DNA of 64,000 nucleotides from Enterococcus cecorum DSM 20682 = ATCC 43198 (GCF_000407565.1 NZ_ASWI01000004.1:452001-516000), one strand, 5' to 3'; shown: positions 7,630 to 16,330, counted from the stretch's first letter. Translations and numbers: made by a program. Notes: generated by a model from the letters alone, not told the origin.

Positions 7630-9649
7630 GTTGGCCTTTGGAAATGTAAAGAAAAGCATAGGAAGTTTCTTGGTATATTTTGTTACGCTGGCATTAGGTG
7701 TGGCGATGTTCTATGCTTTTAATGCGCTTCAAGATCAAAGCTTATTTAAATATTTTGAAGAAGCCTATGCCCAAAGATTAAGTATTTTATTTGATACTTT
7801 AGGCGGTTTAAATAAATTTATCGCTTTTATCTTTGGCTTGATTATACTATATGCAACCAGTTATTTATTGCGAAAACGTAAAAAAGAATTTGGTCTGTAT
7901 ATGATATTAGGAATGAATAAACTAAAAATCTCGACCATTCTAGTTTTAGAAACGTTCTTTATCGGTCTATTTTCGTTAGTGGTGGGGATTGTGTTAGGAA
8001 TTGGTTTGTCACAATTAATTAATATCTTTTTGGGTCATTTATTTGTTGCTGACATTTCACGTTTAACACTAAGTATTTCCATGCATGCGATTATCCAAAC
8101 GTTGATTAATTTTGGCATCATTTATCTGGTAGCGATGGTTTTTAGTGTCATTTTAATGAATCGTGCCAAATTAATTGATTTACTCAAAGCAAGTCAGCAA
8201 AATGAAAAAAGTTGGTGGCAAAAACCTTGGATTGGGACCTTGTTATTCATTTCGGGATTAGCCATCTTAACTTGGAGTTATTATATTGCGACTCATTTAA
8301 TGGATGTTATTATTGATTTGCAATGGGGACCAAAGATGATTTTATATTCTATTTTTGGCGGAATTATTGGTACGTATTTCACTTTTATGGGAATTGCTGC
8401 TTTTATTCCAGTTGTTTTGCCGAAGTTTAAAGGATTTTATTATCGCAAACTGCATAGCTTTGGAATTCGCCAATTTAGTACGCAATTAGCCAAAAGTGTC
8501 TTTTCTTTAGCAACGATTTGTTTATTACAATTTTTTGCGATTGGTATTTTAGTTGCTTCCTTTAATTTCAAAAATGGTATTGAAGAAAGAGGACTAGCTA
8601 ATGTGCCGTTTGATTTCCAGTTTAGTGTGACTCAGGCAGCTGATGAAAATGTTGAAGGGCAACTAGCTCTAATTGAGAAAAATGCGGATGCGGCGATTGC
8701 ACGGAATCAAGCTTATTTCAAAGGCATGAAGAAAAAAGAAGTCCAATATGAGTATTATATTGATCCCAAAATTGATAATACAATCGAATTATTAGGCATA
8801 TCTGTAGAAAAAGGCTTAATTGCTCCTCCGATTATTATCAATCAAACGCAATATAATCAAATGGCACCTTATTATCATTTGGCAAAAGCAGACGTGAAAC
8901 CAGGGGAATATGCTTTTCTAATGCGGTTTAATGGTTTTTCTGATAAGGCGATTGAAGATAAATTAATGGATTTACCTAAAATTAAGGTAGCCAATCAAAC
9001 CTTTACACCAAGCCAAACAAAATTTATCGACGGGACCATTCAAACAAGTGGTTATGATACTTTTGTGATTTTAAATGATGCTGACCTCAAGCAATTGCCT
9101 TTACAACTCGCTGGTAAAGTGATTAGCACCTTATATAATGAAAAAGGAAAGCGTCATGAAAAAGAGTTGGCTAAGAACTGGGAGAAAATGTTGTCGAAAA
9201 AAGAGTTACACTTAAATTATTCGGCAGAATCACAATATTCAGCAAAAACTTCACTAGCTTCTGATTCGTTAATGGTAACCGTTGTTGGCATGTATCTAGG
9301 TATTTTCTTCCTGATTGCTGCAATTGGGATTTTAGCTTTGAAGAGTTTAGTAGACTTTGAAAAGCATCAACAAAATTACCGTATCTTACGCCAATTAGGT
9401 GCTAGTGAGCAGATGATTCAAAAATCGTTATTCAATCAAGTGGCTATCTTCTTTATTTTGCCGCTAGTTGGGGCGCTATTCCATATGATTTTTGGCTTGA
9501 AATTTACGAAAGATTATATGATGATTGGTGGCGGCTTTGAGTTAAGTCTGCAACAAACAGGCTGGGTTATTGGTTTTGTGATTATGATTAATGCGATTTA
9601 TTTAATGATTACTTATTTGATGAATCGCATGGCAGTCAAAGAAATTTAA
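7616..9649 (+). CDS. Bce-type ABC transporter permease
   Basis: A membrane permease of about 677 residues with the BceB layout: FtsX-like transmembrane segments, the first at about 14-35 and others near 60-80, 110-150 and 195-280, a large extracellular domain of about 200 residues (about 325-530) before the last three transmembrane segments, and FtsX-like regions flanking it. The extracellular domain is thought to contact lipid II-antibiotic complexes and to set substrate specificity. GTG codons at 7604/7607 are in frame, but they fall inside the AGGTGG ribosome-binding site; the ATG at 7616 has 8-base spacing. It overlaps the ATPase gene, giving translational coupling. Confidence 0.92.
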   Translation: MMSVKLAFGNVKKSIGSFLVYFVTLALGVAMFYAFNALQDQSLFKYFEEAYAQRLSILFDTLGGLNKFIAFIFGLIILYATSYLLRKRKKEFGLYMILGMNKLKISTILVLETFFIGLFSLVVGIVLGIGLSQLINIFLGHLFVADISRLTLSISMHAIIQTLINFGIIYLVAMVFSVILMNRAKLIDLLKASQQNEKSWWQKPWIGTLLFISGLAILTWSYYIATHLMDVIIDLQWGPKMILYSIFGGIIGTYFTFMGIAAFIPVVLPKFKGFYYRKLHSFGIRQFSTQLAKSVFSLATICLLQFFAIGILVASFNFKNGIEERGLANVPFDFQFSVTQAADENVEGQLALIEKNADAAIARNQAYFKGMKKKEVQYEYYIDPKIDNTIELLGISVEKGLIAPPIIINQTQYNQMAPYYHLAKADVKPGEYAFLMRFNGFSDKAIEDKLMDLPKIKVANQTFTPSQTKFIDGTIQTSGYDTFVILNDADLKQLPLQLAGKVISTLYNEKGKRHEKELAKNWEKMLSKKELHLNYSAESQYSAKTSLASDSLMVTVVGMYLGIFFLIAAIGILALKSLVDFEKHQQNYRILRQLGASEQMIQKSLFNQVAIFFILPLVGALFHMIFGLKFTKDYMMIGGGFELSLQQTGWVIGFVIMINAIYLMITYLMNRMAVKEI

Positions 9650-9657
9650 TAACGAAT

Positions 9658-9695
9658 AAAGAACCACGCCAGAAAGCAGGGGTGGTTCTTTGTCT
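9658..9695. terminator. Bidirectional terminator between the Bce permease and exoA
   Basis: AAAGAACCAC pairs with GTGGTTCTTT (9658-9667 with 9682-9691). It serves convergent genes; short A and T tracts flank it. Confidence 0.75.
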
Positions 9696-10448
9696 TTATT
9701 TTAAATCTAGTTCAACTGGACAATGGTCACTGCCGAATATTTCGGTATGAATTTTGGCATCAACGAGTCGCTCTTTTAAGTCATCGGAAACCACAAAATA
9801 GTCAATCCGCCATCCTGCATTATTTTTCCGAGCATTAAAACGATAACTCCACCAAGAGTAAATGCCTTCTTGATCAGGATAAAAATGACGGAAAGTATCG
9901 ATATAGCCATTATTCAATAGTTGACTGAATTTTTCACGTTCTTCAATGGTAAAACCAGCATTGCGTTGGTTGGTTTTCCAATTTTTTAAGTCAATATTTT
10001 CATGGGCGACATTTAAATCTCCACACAAGATAACCCCTTTTTGCTCCTTAAGTCCATTTAAATACGCTAAAAACGCCTCTTCCCAAGTCATGCGATAGTC
10101 CAAACGTTTCAATTCATTTTGAGAATTTGGTGTATAGCAAGTGACCAAATAATAATCCGGATATTCAAGAGTGATGACGCGGCCTTCATGATCGTGTTCT
10201 TCCACACCGATTCCTAATTGCACCGATAAAGGCTCATGCTTGGTAAAAATCGCAGTACCTGAATAACCTTTCTTTTCGGCATAATTCCAATATTGATAAT
10301 ACCCTGGCAAATCTAACTCAATTTGACCTTCTTGTAATTTGGTCTCTTGTAGGCAGAAAAAGTCCGCATCGAGTTGCTTGAAGTCTTCTAAAAAATTTTT
10401 CTTAACGATGGCTCTTAGTCCATTCACATTCCATGAGATGAATTTCAT
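9696..10448 (-). CDS. exoA: Exodeoxyribonuclease III (AP endonuclease)
   Basis: Class II AP endonuclease/3'-5' exonuclease of the ExoIII/Ape1 family, acting after DNA glycosylases in base-excision repair. It has the family marks FISWNVNGLRA at the N-terminus, CLQETKLQ (metal-binding Glu) near residue 35, GDLNVAHENIDL near residue 143, and the C-terminal GSDHCPVELDL with the catalytic Asp-His pair. At 250 residues it is full length. GAGGAAGTGCT precedes the ATG. It is divergent from the oxidoreductase gene and convergent with the Bce permease. Confidence 0.95.
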   Translation of the reverse strand: MKFISWNVNGLRAIVKKNFLEDFKQLDADFFCLQETKLQEGQIELDLPGYYQYWNYAEKKGYSGTAIFTKHEPLSVQLGIGVEEHDHEGRVITLEYPDYYLVTCYTPNSQNELKRLDYRMTWEEAFLAYLNGLKEQKGVILCGDLNVAHENIDLKNWKTNQRNAGFTIEEREKFSQLLNNGYIDTFRHFYPDQEGIYSWWSYRFNARKNNAGWRIDYFVVSDDLKERLVDAKIHTEIFGSDHCPVELDLK

Positions 10449-10532
10449 AGCACTTCCTCATTTCTTTTGTTATGTTCTTTTATTTTAACCCAAGATGTCG
10501 TAGAATGGAAGAAAAAGGGTTAGGTGAGAAAA

Positions 10533-11441
10533 ATGCTAAAAATCGGTGTATTAGGCTTAGGTTCGATTGCGCAAAAAGCCTATTTACCTGTCTATGTAAA
10601 AAGCAATCAACGGGCAACTTTTGTCTATGCTACAAGAAATCAAGAAGTACAGACACAATTAACGGAAAAGTATCGTTTACCCCAGATTTATGATACTTTA
10701 GATGATTTAATTGAACAAAAAATTGATGTTTGTATGATTCACACGGCGACTAATACCCATATTGAAATGATTGAAAAATGTCTCTCACACGGCATTCATG
10801 TCTATGTCGATAAACCAATCAGTGAAGACATTACAGAAGTCAGACGCATGTATGAGCTTGCGAAACGTAAAAATTGTTTGCTTATCGTAGGGTTTAATCG
10901 TCGTTTAGCCCCATTTGTGCAACAGTTAAAACAATTACCTGAAAAGCGTGTGTTGACTTTGAGTAAGAATCGAATTGGCAAAGTGCAATCCGTTCAATTT
11001 GAGATTTATGATTTATTCTTACATATAGTGGATACGGCCAATTATTTATTAGATGAAGAAATTATTGCGATGACTAGTCACATCAAATCTTGCGAGCAGC
11101 ATTTAGAATTTGCTTCAATGACGTTAGAAACGGCTCATTCATTGGCACATTTAACGTTGGATATGTTTGCTGGGGCTAATCAGGAAAATTACCAAATCAC
11201 CACGAAAAATGGTACCTATCATTTGAAAAATTTGACGGAAATGACGCAATACAACCAGTCTGGAATAACAGTGACAGGCTTTAATGATTGGCAAACGACA
11301 CTTGAAAAACGTGGCTTTGAACAAGCGGTGAACCAATTTATTGATTTATTAGAACAAGGCAATTTTCAGTATGTACAAGAGAAGAGTTTGCTTAGTCATG
11401 AACTCTGTGCCCAAATGCTTAAGAATTATCAAGAATCATGA
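10533..11441 (+). CDS. Gfo/Idh/MocA-family NAD(P)-dependent oxidoreductase
   Basis: Rossmann-fold oxidoreductase of about 302 residues. The dinucleotide-binding loop is GVLGLGSIAQKAYLPVY at the N-terminus; the DKPISED segment near residue 95 is the EKP-type motif of the family, and HIVDTANYLLDEE near residue 168 supplies the conserved catalytic His/Asp region of the C-terminal sheet domain. The substrate (usually a sugar or cyclitol) is unknown. The reading frame extends to a GTG at 10524, but that GTG is part of the AGGTGAG ribosome-binding site, so the ATG at 10533 is used. It stands between exoA (divergent) and murB. Confidence 0.88.
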   Translation: MLKIGVLGLGSIAQKAYLPVYVKSNQRATFVYATRNQEVQTQLTEKYRLPQIYDTLDDLIEQKIDVCMIHTATNTHIEMIEKCLSHGIHVYVDKPISEDITEVRRMYELAKRKNCLLIVGFNRRLAPFVQQLKQLPEKRVLTLSKNRIGKVQSVQFEIYDLFLHIVDTANYLLDEEIIAMTSHIKSCEQHLEFASMTLETAHSLAHLTLDMFAGANQENYQITTKNGTYHLKNLTEMTQYNQSGITVTGFNDWQTTLEKRGFEQAVNQFIDLLEQGNFQYVQEKSLLSHELCAQMLKNYQES

Positions 11442-11524
11442 GAAGCGATAGTATTTTCAGTCAATTAATGATAGAATAATTTGGTGAATAGTTACACAAA
11501 AATAGATTAGAGAGGATGTTGAGG

Positions 11525-12415
11525 GTGTTTACATCTTTAAAAGAGATTCCGATTTTAAAAAATGAACCCTTAAATAAATATACATTTACGAAGACTGGCG
11601 GACCCGCTGACTTTTTGGCCTTTCCAAAGAGTGTGACGGAGGTAAAAGCCTTACTAGAGGAATGTCGTCAAAATAATCTTCCATGGATGGTATTAGGGAA
11701 TGCCAGTAATTTAATTGTGCGTGATGGCGGTATTCGTGGATTAGTGATTATGTTAGAAAAATTAAACCATATCGAAGTCAAGGGCAATCAAATCACTTCC
11801 CAAGCTGGGGCGAAGTTAATCGATACCACGTATGTTGCTTTGGAGCATCATCTGACTGGTTTTGAATTTGCTTGTGGCATTCCAGGAAGCATTGGTGGCG
11901 CCGTATTTATGAATGCGGGGGCTTATGGTGGCGAGATTAAAGATGTTTTTGTTTCGTGTGAAGTCTTATATCCAGATGGCCAAATCAAAACCTTAAGTGC
12001 CAAAGAGATGGCCTTTAGTTATCGCCATAGTGCCATTCAAGCGCAACACTGTATTGTATTGAGTGCGACATTTGACTTACAGGTGGGTAACTATGATGAA
12101 ATCAAAGCAAAAATGGATGAATTAACCCATCTTAGAGCAAGCAAACAACCATTAGAATATCCATCTTGCGGCAGTGTCTTTAAACGTCCAGTGGGTCATT
12201 ATACCGGTCCATTAATCGAACAGGCGGGCCTGAAAGGGATGACAATCGGTGGTGCGCAAGTCTCAGAAAAACATGCGGGCTTTATTGTGAATATCAACCA
12301 TGCCACGGCTACTGATTATGTGAATTTAATCCAGTATATTCAAAAGGTCATCAAAGAAAAATTTGATGTCACCCTTGAAACAGAAGTCCGAATTATTGGT
12401 GAAGAAGTGCAATAA
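11525..12415 (+). CDS. murB: UDP-N-acetylenolpyruvoylglucosamine reductase
   Basis: FAD- and NADPH-dependent enzyme that reduces UDP-GlcNAc-enolpyruvate to UDP-MurNAc, the second committed step of peptidoglycan synthesis. The FAD-binding domain carries [29 protein letters not shown] and [20 protein letters not shown]; the C-terminal domain has the catalytic serine in [10 protein letters not shown] and the terminal Glu in [10 protein letters not shown]. This is the short type IIb enzyme of Firmicutes. In-frame starts at 11516 (ATG), 11519 (TTG) and 11525 (GTG) exist; AGAGG at 11511-11515 gives usable spacing (9) only to the GTG. In streptococci murB is followed by potABCD; here about 4 kb of opposite-strand genes separate them. 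Confidence 0.95.
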   Translation: MFTSLKEIPILKNEPLNKYTFTKTGGPADFLAFPKSVTEVKALLEECRQNNLPWMVLGNASNLIVRDGGIRGLVIMLEKLNHIEVKGNQITSQAGAKLIDTTYVALEHHLTGFEFACGIPGSIGGAVFMNAGAYGGEIKDVFVSCEVLYPDGQIKTLSAKEMAFSYRHSAIQAQHCIVLSATFDLQVGNYDEIKAKMDELTHLRASKQPLEYPSCGSVFKRPVGHYTGPLIEQAGLKGMTIGGAQVSEKHAGFIVNINHATATDYVNLIQYIQKVIKEKFDVTLETEVRIIGEEVQ

Positions 12416-12462
12416 AAAATCAGCTTTCCTATACTCATTGCGGTGTAGAAAAGCTGATTTTT
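12415..12462. terminator. Bidirectional terminator between murB and the FusB-family gene
   Basis: AAAAATCAGCTTTCC pairs with GAAAAGCTGATTTTT around a 17-base loop. A and T tracts on both sides let it work for both convergent genes. Confidence 0.85.
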
Positions 12463-12466
12463 AATT

Positions 12467-13111
12467 TTAGGCTTTGGTTTTTTCCATGAACTGGTGCATA
12501 TTTTCTAATTCATGTAATTGGCAATTGCATTGATGACTGTCGGTACAAATGTAGTTACCTTTTTTAGTATAGGTTCCTTCAGCCGTGGCTTTAGTGGTGG
12601 ATAAAAACAAGGCGACATTCCCAATATGATTACAAATACTACAAACATTTTTGATTGTATTGGGTGACATCTGTCCGACAATTCCTTGTAGCTTATTTTG
12701 ACGGTCATAGTAGAGTAAATATTTTTTCTGACTACCCGCATCGTCAAAACCAATATAGGAATAATCACGTAAATCCAACGCATCAAAATCAGGTGCTTTT
12801 AATCTTTTCACTTTACGAAAAGCTTTTTCGACTTGTTTGGTACTAGGTTTTTCAAAGGGAATAACTAATTCTTTAATGGGTTCTAAAATACGTTGTGCCC
12901 TTGCTTTAGTTAAACGCTTATCTAGCAATTCACTTTTAAGTTGTTCAATTTCAGTTGGTCGATCAAAAAATAATTCATCGATTTTTTCAAAGATGAGTGC
13001 TTGATAGACTTGAATCGTTTGTAAGTCATTGACGGATTGGTAAGCATTGATTAAGTCATTTATTTGTTGGTGTAGTGCATGATATTGATGTGGATAAATT
13101 TTCTGATTCAT
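12467..13111 (-). CDS. FusB/FusC-family EF-G-binding protein
   Basis: A 214-residue two-domain protein of the FusB family, whose known members bind elongation factor G and free it from ribosomes stalled by fusidic acid. The N-terminal part (1-85) is helical. The C-terminal part carries a treble-clef zinc finger with C157, C160, H162, C189, C195 and C197, in the family's VCSICNHIG and YICTDSHQCNC segments. Chromosomal homologues are common in Lactobacillales and Listeria and need not confer clinical resistance. AAGGAGAG (13118-13125) precedes the ATG. Its leader (13112-13240) holds a promoter, a small open frame with its own strong ribosome-binding site, and a hairpin, which point to drug-responsive attenuation (inference). 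Confidence 0.88.
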   Translation of the reverse strand: MNQKIYPHQYHALHQQINDLINAYQSVNDLQTIQVYQALIFEKIDELFFDRPTEIEQLKSELLDKRLTKARAQRILEPIKELVIPFEKPSTKQVEKAFRKVKRLKAPDFDALDLRDYSYIGFDDAGSQKKYLLYYDRQNKLQGIVGQMSPNTIKNVCSICNHIGNVALFLSTTKATAEGTYTKKGNYICTDSHQCNCQLHELENMHQFMEKTKA

Positions 13112-13139
13112 TTGATTCTCTCCTTGTGAATGTGTTAGG

Positions 13140-13167
13140 CCCTTTTAAGACGCACATCCTAAAAGGG
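13140..13167 (-). promoter_or_regulatory. Leader hairpin upstream of the FusB-family gene
   Basis: CCCTTTTA and TAAAAGGG form a perfect 8-bp stem with a 12-base loop, 2 bases after the leader-peptide stop and 14 bases before the gene's ribosome-binding site. There is no T tract after it, so it is not a simple terminator. Part of its loop (13153-13159) can pair instead with 13128-13134, 2 bases ahead of the ribosome-binding site. Confidence 0.6.
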
Positions 13168-13169
13168 AA

Positions 13170-13214
13170 TTAATTGAAAAGAAAAATTTTTGTAGAAGAT
13201 ACATTTCGTACCAT
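13170..13214 (-). CDS. Putative 14-residue leader peptide of the FusB-family gene
   Basis: An open frame encoding MVRNVSSTKIFLFN starts with ATG six bases after AGGGGGTGG, one of the strongest ribosome-binding sites in the window, and ends in TAA two bases before the hairpin. It lies wholly inside the transcribed leader defined by the promoter at 13246-13274. Size, position and structure match leader peptides that control antibiotic-resistance genes by ribosome stalling (erm, cat and ABC-F genes; translational attenuation has also been proposed for staphylococcal fusB). That it is translated, and that it stalls ribosomes, is inference. Confidence 0.6.
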   Translation of the reverse strand: MVRNVSSTKIFLFN

Positions 13215-13245
13215 CTGACCACCCCCTATATTTTGAAACATTTCA

Positions 13246-13274
13246 AAGATAGCTGATAATTCAACACTTGTCAA
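13246..13274 (-). promoter_or_regulatory. Promoter of the FusB-family leader transcript
   Basis: On the minus strand: consensus TTGACA (13269-13274), 17-bp spacer, TATCTT (13246-13251). It predicts a leader of about 130 bases. Confidence 0.75.
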
Positions 13275-13277
13275 GCA

Positions 13278-13314
13278 ATAAAAAAACAACCTAGCACAAG
13301 GACTAGATTGTTTG
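13278..13314 (-). terminator. Terminator after panT
   Basis: Minus-strand stem AACAATCTAG/CTAGGTTGTT followed by seven T. It separates the panT operon from the FusB-family promoter just downstream. Confidence 0.85.
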
Positions 13315-13317
13315 AAT

Positions 13318-13950
13318 TTAAGATTGGCGCTTCATTAATTTTAATAAAATGGTCGCAACCGCAGCTGTAAAAAGACCGGCGACAATTGCTTCAGGAATGC
13401 CCTGGGTTAGAATCACCGCATTAATGGCAGCATAGACCGCTTTACCACCTTTGCCGATGAGTTGGGCATATTCTTTTTGGAAAAGAAAATAGATGAAATT
13501 CATCACCAAAATCGTATTGACTAAACCACCGGATATACCTGCAATAAACAAGGCAACCGTATTGGCTTGTTGCTTTAATCCTTTTTGACAGAGTCGATAC
13601 ACATAGTAAGGAACAATGCCAATCAAAATACGTGGAATAAAGACAACCAGTAAGGCTTTCCAACTTCCATGATCAGTCCCAATGACCGGAATGAAAGGTG
13701 AAAAAACAAAGGAAAGGGCAGTAGGCATAGTTGTTGCACGAATCAAGCTGATTACCCCAAAGCTTCCTCCAAGTAAGGCCCCAATTTTCGGACCTAAGAC
13801 GATTGAACCAATAATAACCGGAATATGCATAGTCGTTGCATTTAACGGGCCGATTGGAATAAATCCTAAAAAGGGTACCGATGCAAGTAAAATCATAATT
13901 CCTAAAAACAATGCAGTTAAAACAAATTGAAAAGTTTTGCTTTTTTTCAA
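13318..13950 (-). CDS. panT: ECF transporter S component, probably pantothenate (PanT-like)
   Basis: A 210-residue membrane protein with about six hydrophobic segments and the S-component start (a basic residue, then LTALFLGIMILLASVPFLGFIP). Such proteins bind a vitamin and join a shared EcfA-A'-T energising module encoded elsewhere; no ATPase is nearby. It lies 23 bases downstream of coaC-coaB on the same strand, the arrangement known for pantothenate-specific PanT in Lactobacillales, so pantothenate is the likely substrate (inference from context). The start is TTG, selected by AGAAAGGA about 9 bases ahead. A terminator follows at once. Confidence 0.8.
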   Translation of the reverse strand: MKKSKTFQFVLTALFLGIMILLASVPFLGFIPIGPLNATTMHIPVIIGSIVLGPKIGALLGGSFGVISLIRATTMPTALSFVFSPFIPVIGTDHGSWKALLVVFIPRILIGIVPYYVYRLCQKGLKQQANTVALFIAGISGGLVNTILVMNFIYFLFQKEYAQLIGKGGKAVYAAINAVILTQGIPEAIVAGLFTAAVATILLKLMKRQS

Positions 13951-13973
13951 CTTTATTTTTCCTTTCTTCCTTT

Positions 13974-14519
13974 TTATTTGAGCGTTTCAATTACAGCATC
14001 TACAATCGTTTCAACTGTAGCTAAAGCGCCTTTGCCATAGTCTCCACAAGCAAGTAAACTTTCGCGAGGGGTGATTTCATGATAGCCAATTTCTTTTAAA
14101 TAGGCAAGATTTTTTTGGACTGCTGGATGTTGATACATTTGCGTATTCATCGCAGGAGCAATCAGTTTAGGCGTTTTTGGGGGGATAGCTAATTGAACCG
14201 TTGAGAGCAAATCATCGGCTAACCCATTCGCAAACTTCCCGATAATATTCGCACTTGCTGGCGCGACTAAAAATAAATCTGCTTGTTTGGCTAATTCAAT
14301 ATGATTAATCACACTTGGATCAGCTTCTTCTAAAACATCCGTATGCACTTGACGTTTAGCAAGGGATTGGAGGGTTAGTGGGGTAATAAATTGAGTCGCA
14401 CTGTGCGTCATAATAACATCGACTGCGATATTTAATTTGGTTAGTTCGTTGGTAATATCGGCAGCTTTATAAGCAGAGATACTACCTGAAACGCCTAGTA
14501 TAATTCTTTTTTTCTTCAA
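13974..14519 (-). CDS. coaC: Phosphopantothenoylcysteine decarboxylase
   Basis: FMN-dependent decarboxylase giving 4'-phosphopantetheine in coenzyme A synthesis. At 181 residues it is a separate polypeptide; most bacteria fuse it to CoaB. Diagnostic residues are the flavin-binding GVSGSISAYKA at the start, the catalytic histidine in INHIEL near residue 72, the PAMNTQMY motif near residue 122, and the substrate-clamp cysteine in ACGDYGKGAL. It starts 3 bases after the coaB stop. The split genes beside panT resemble streptococci. Confidence 0.93.
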   Translation of the reverse strand: MKKKRIILGVSGSISAYKAADITNELTKLNIAVDVIMTHSATQFITPLTLQSLAKRQVHTDVLEEADPSVINHIELAKQADLFLVAPASANIIGKFANGLADDLLSTVQLAIPPKTPKLIAPAMNTQMYQHPAVQKNLAYLKEIGYHEITPRESLLACGDYGKGALATVETIVDAVIETLK

Positions 14520-14522
14520 TAG

Positions 14523-15281
14523 CTATTCTTCTTTCTGTTGATAAATTTGTTGCCATTGCTTAAAAATCATTTGGGCGATTTCGGACTTTTGATATCCTTG
14601 AGCAATGACTTTACCGGTTGAATCTAATAGATAAGCGTGATGTTGTTGTGTATCGATTTCGCTTAAATCATTCGCAATGACAAAGTCTGCCTGATTTTTC
14701 TCAAGACTAGTGCGGGCGACTTGTAGTAAATTTTCCTGTGTGACATTGGCTAAAAGTTTAAAACCAAAAAGTACGGTTGTGTGCTGCCAATGCTTAATGG
14801 ACTGAATTATTTTTGGCGTAGGTTGTAAACTTAAAACCAAGCCTTTTGTTTTAGAAGAGATTTTACTTGCTGTAGGATTTGCCATGGATGAAAAAAGTGC
14901 TAATAAATCTTCCTCTTTTAACTGATCTTTAGCCTTATAAGCTTGGTTTAAAGCAGTGGTTAAGTCCTCAATTGAAAGGCTGGCTTGCGTTGTGAAATCA
15001 CTAATGGCCATGGTATGAATCACTGCGCTATATTTTTGGGTTGTTGAGAGTTGCTTTAGACAATCATAGACTTCTTGCGTGCTATTGACTAAATGCATCT
15101 TCAGGTGTTCATCTGCTGCCGGTTTTTTGGCACTTTTAGTTACGACATAGTCAATCATTACACCATTTTGTAAAAACACTTTAGCGATTTCAATTCCTAA
15201 GGTGCCACTTGCATGATTGGTTATGGAACGGACTCGATCGATGGGTTCACTTGTCCCACCGGCTGTAATTAAAACTTTCAT
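14523..15281 (-). CDS. coaB: Phosphopantothenate-cysteine ligase
   Basis: Joins 4'-phosphopantothenate and cysteine with nucleotide triphosphate, the step before CoaC. The N-terminus MKVLITAGGTSEPIDRVRSI is characteristic of CoaB, where the TAGGT loop binds the nucleotide; NHASGTLG follows. At 252 residues it is the stand-alone, streptococcal-type ligase. The upstream reductase ends at 15282, so there is no gap; GGGGAAG inside that gene's end serves as the ribosome-binding site. The coaB-coaC-panT order couples import of pantothenate with its use. Confidence 0.92.
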   Translation of the reverse strand: MKVLITAGGTSEPIDRVRSITNHASGTLGIEIAKVFLQNGVMIDYVVTKSAKKPAADEHLKMHLVNSTQEVYDCLKQLSTTQKYSAVIHTMAISDFTTQASLSIEDLTTALNQAYKAKDQLKEEDLLALFSSMANPTASKISSKTKGLVLSLQPTPKIIQSIKHWQHTTVLFGFKLLANVTQENLLQVARTSLEKNQADFVIANDLSEIDTQQHHAYLLDSTGKVIAQGYQKSEIAQMIFKQWQQIYQQKEE

Positions 15282-16271
15282 TTATGCTTCCCCTATACGA
15301 ATAATCGTTCTTCCTTGATGTTGACCCGCTAATAATTGCTGCGCTACTTCAGGAATTTGTTCAAGAGTGATTTCATTGATTGGTAACTTGTCTAAAAGCT
15401 GACGGTGACTTGATAAGAACGCCCAAACTTGGAGTCGTTTAGGCATCTGTACATTGACCGAATCAATCCCTATTATTTTAATCCCCCTTAAAATAAAAGG
15501 CAAGACAGTTGTTTGGAGCTTGATTCCACCGGCATTTCCACATAAAGCTAAAGCCCCTGCATATTGTACTTGAGGAATTAAAGCACTTAATAAGTCGCCG
15601 CCCACTGTATCAATGACGCCGGCTATTTTTTGTTTGGCTAAAGGCTTGATTTTTTCCGGTAACCAAAGATTGGGATTTTCGATGGTTGTAGCGCCTAAGT
15701 TGAGTAACCAAGGAGCCTCTTTTCTAGAAAGTGCGATAAGATTTTTAAAACCTAGACGAGCAAGTAAACCCACAGCGATACTCCCCACACCGCCACTTGC
15801 ACCAGTAATCATAATCGGTGCGTTTAAATCAGTCACTTGTTCCTTGATAGCTAAAACGGCTAGGGCAGCAGTAAATCCAGCTGTCCCAAATTGCATGGCT
15901 TGTTTTAAATCTAAATTATCAGGCAAAGTAACCAGTTCATCGCCTTTGACAATTTGGATTTGACTAAAGCCACCTGGGACGCTAACTCCGAGACTATAGC
16001 CGGTTTGAAGTACTTTTTGTCCAACTTGCCATTGGGAATCTTTGGAAGCAAGGACTGTCCCTGCTAAATCAATACCTGGTGTCATCGGATATTGACGAAT
16101 CACACCGCCATTAGTTTTGAGCGCTAAAGCATCTTTATAATTGATATCTGAATAGGCGACCTTTACCGCTACTTCGCCTTCGTTTAAATCACGTAAGGAG
16201 GCTTGTTCAATAGAAGATACGACTTGTCCGTTGACTTGCTTGACTTGTAAAAATGAATAGTTTGGATTCAT
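15282..16271 (-). CDS. YhdH/AcuI-type zinc-free medium-chain reductase
   Basis: NADPH-dependent quinone/acryloyl-CoA reductase family protein of 329 residues, the usual length for AcuI/YhdH. The MDR fold is shown by the DINYKDALAL and PMTPGIDLAGTV segments of the N-terminal domain and by the Rossmann loop ITGASGGVGSIAVGLLARLG near residue 155. The zinc-ligand cysteines of alcohol dehydrogenases are absent. The physiological substrate is not known. A longer frame starts at 16307, but GAGGTG 7 bases ahead of the ATG at 16271 selects the family start. It is cotranscribed with coaB-coaC-panT from the promoter at 16303-16330. Confidence 0.88.
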   Translation of the reverse strand: MNPNYSFLQVKQVNGQVVSSIEQASLRDLNEGEVAVKVAYSDINYKDALALKTNGGVIRQYPMTPGIDLAGTVLASKDSQWQVGQKVLQTGYSLGVSVPGGFSQIQIVKGDELVTLPDNLDLKQAMQFGTAGFTAALAVLAIKEQVTDLNAPIMITGASGGVGSIAVGLLARLGFKNLIALSRKEAPWLLNLGATTIENPNLWLPEKIKPLAKQKIAGVIDTVGGDLLSALIPQVQYAGALALCGNAGGIKLQTTVLPFILRGIKIIGIDSVNVQMPKRLQVWAFLSSHRQLLDKLPINEITLEQIPEVAQQLLAGQHQGRTIIRIGEA

Positions 16272-16302
16272 GACATTCACCTCAAAGTAATGCGTTTTTT
16301 TT

Positions 16303-16330
16303 ATCATAACACAGCTTAGAAAACGTGCAA
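16303..16330 (-). promoter_or_regulatory. Promoter of the reductase-coaB-coaC-panT operon
   Basis: Minus strand TTGCAC (16325-16330), 16 bp, TATGAT (16303-16308) with an extended -10 (TGT before it). Confidence 0.65.

Noticed and set aside
13951-13973. Riboswitch or leader control in front of panT
   Set aside because: panT starts only 23 bases after coaC, so there is no room for a structured leader; the operon promoter is at 16303-16330.
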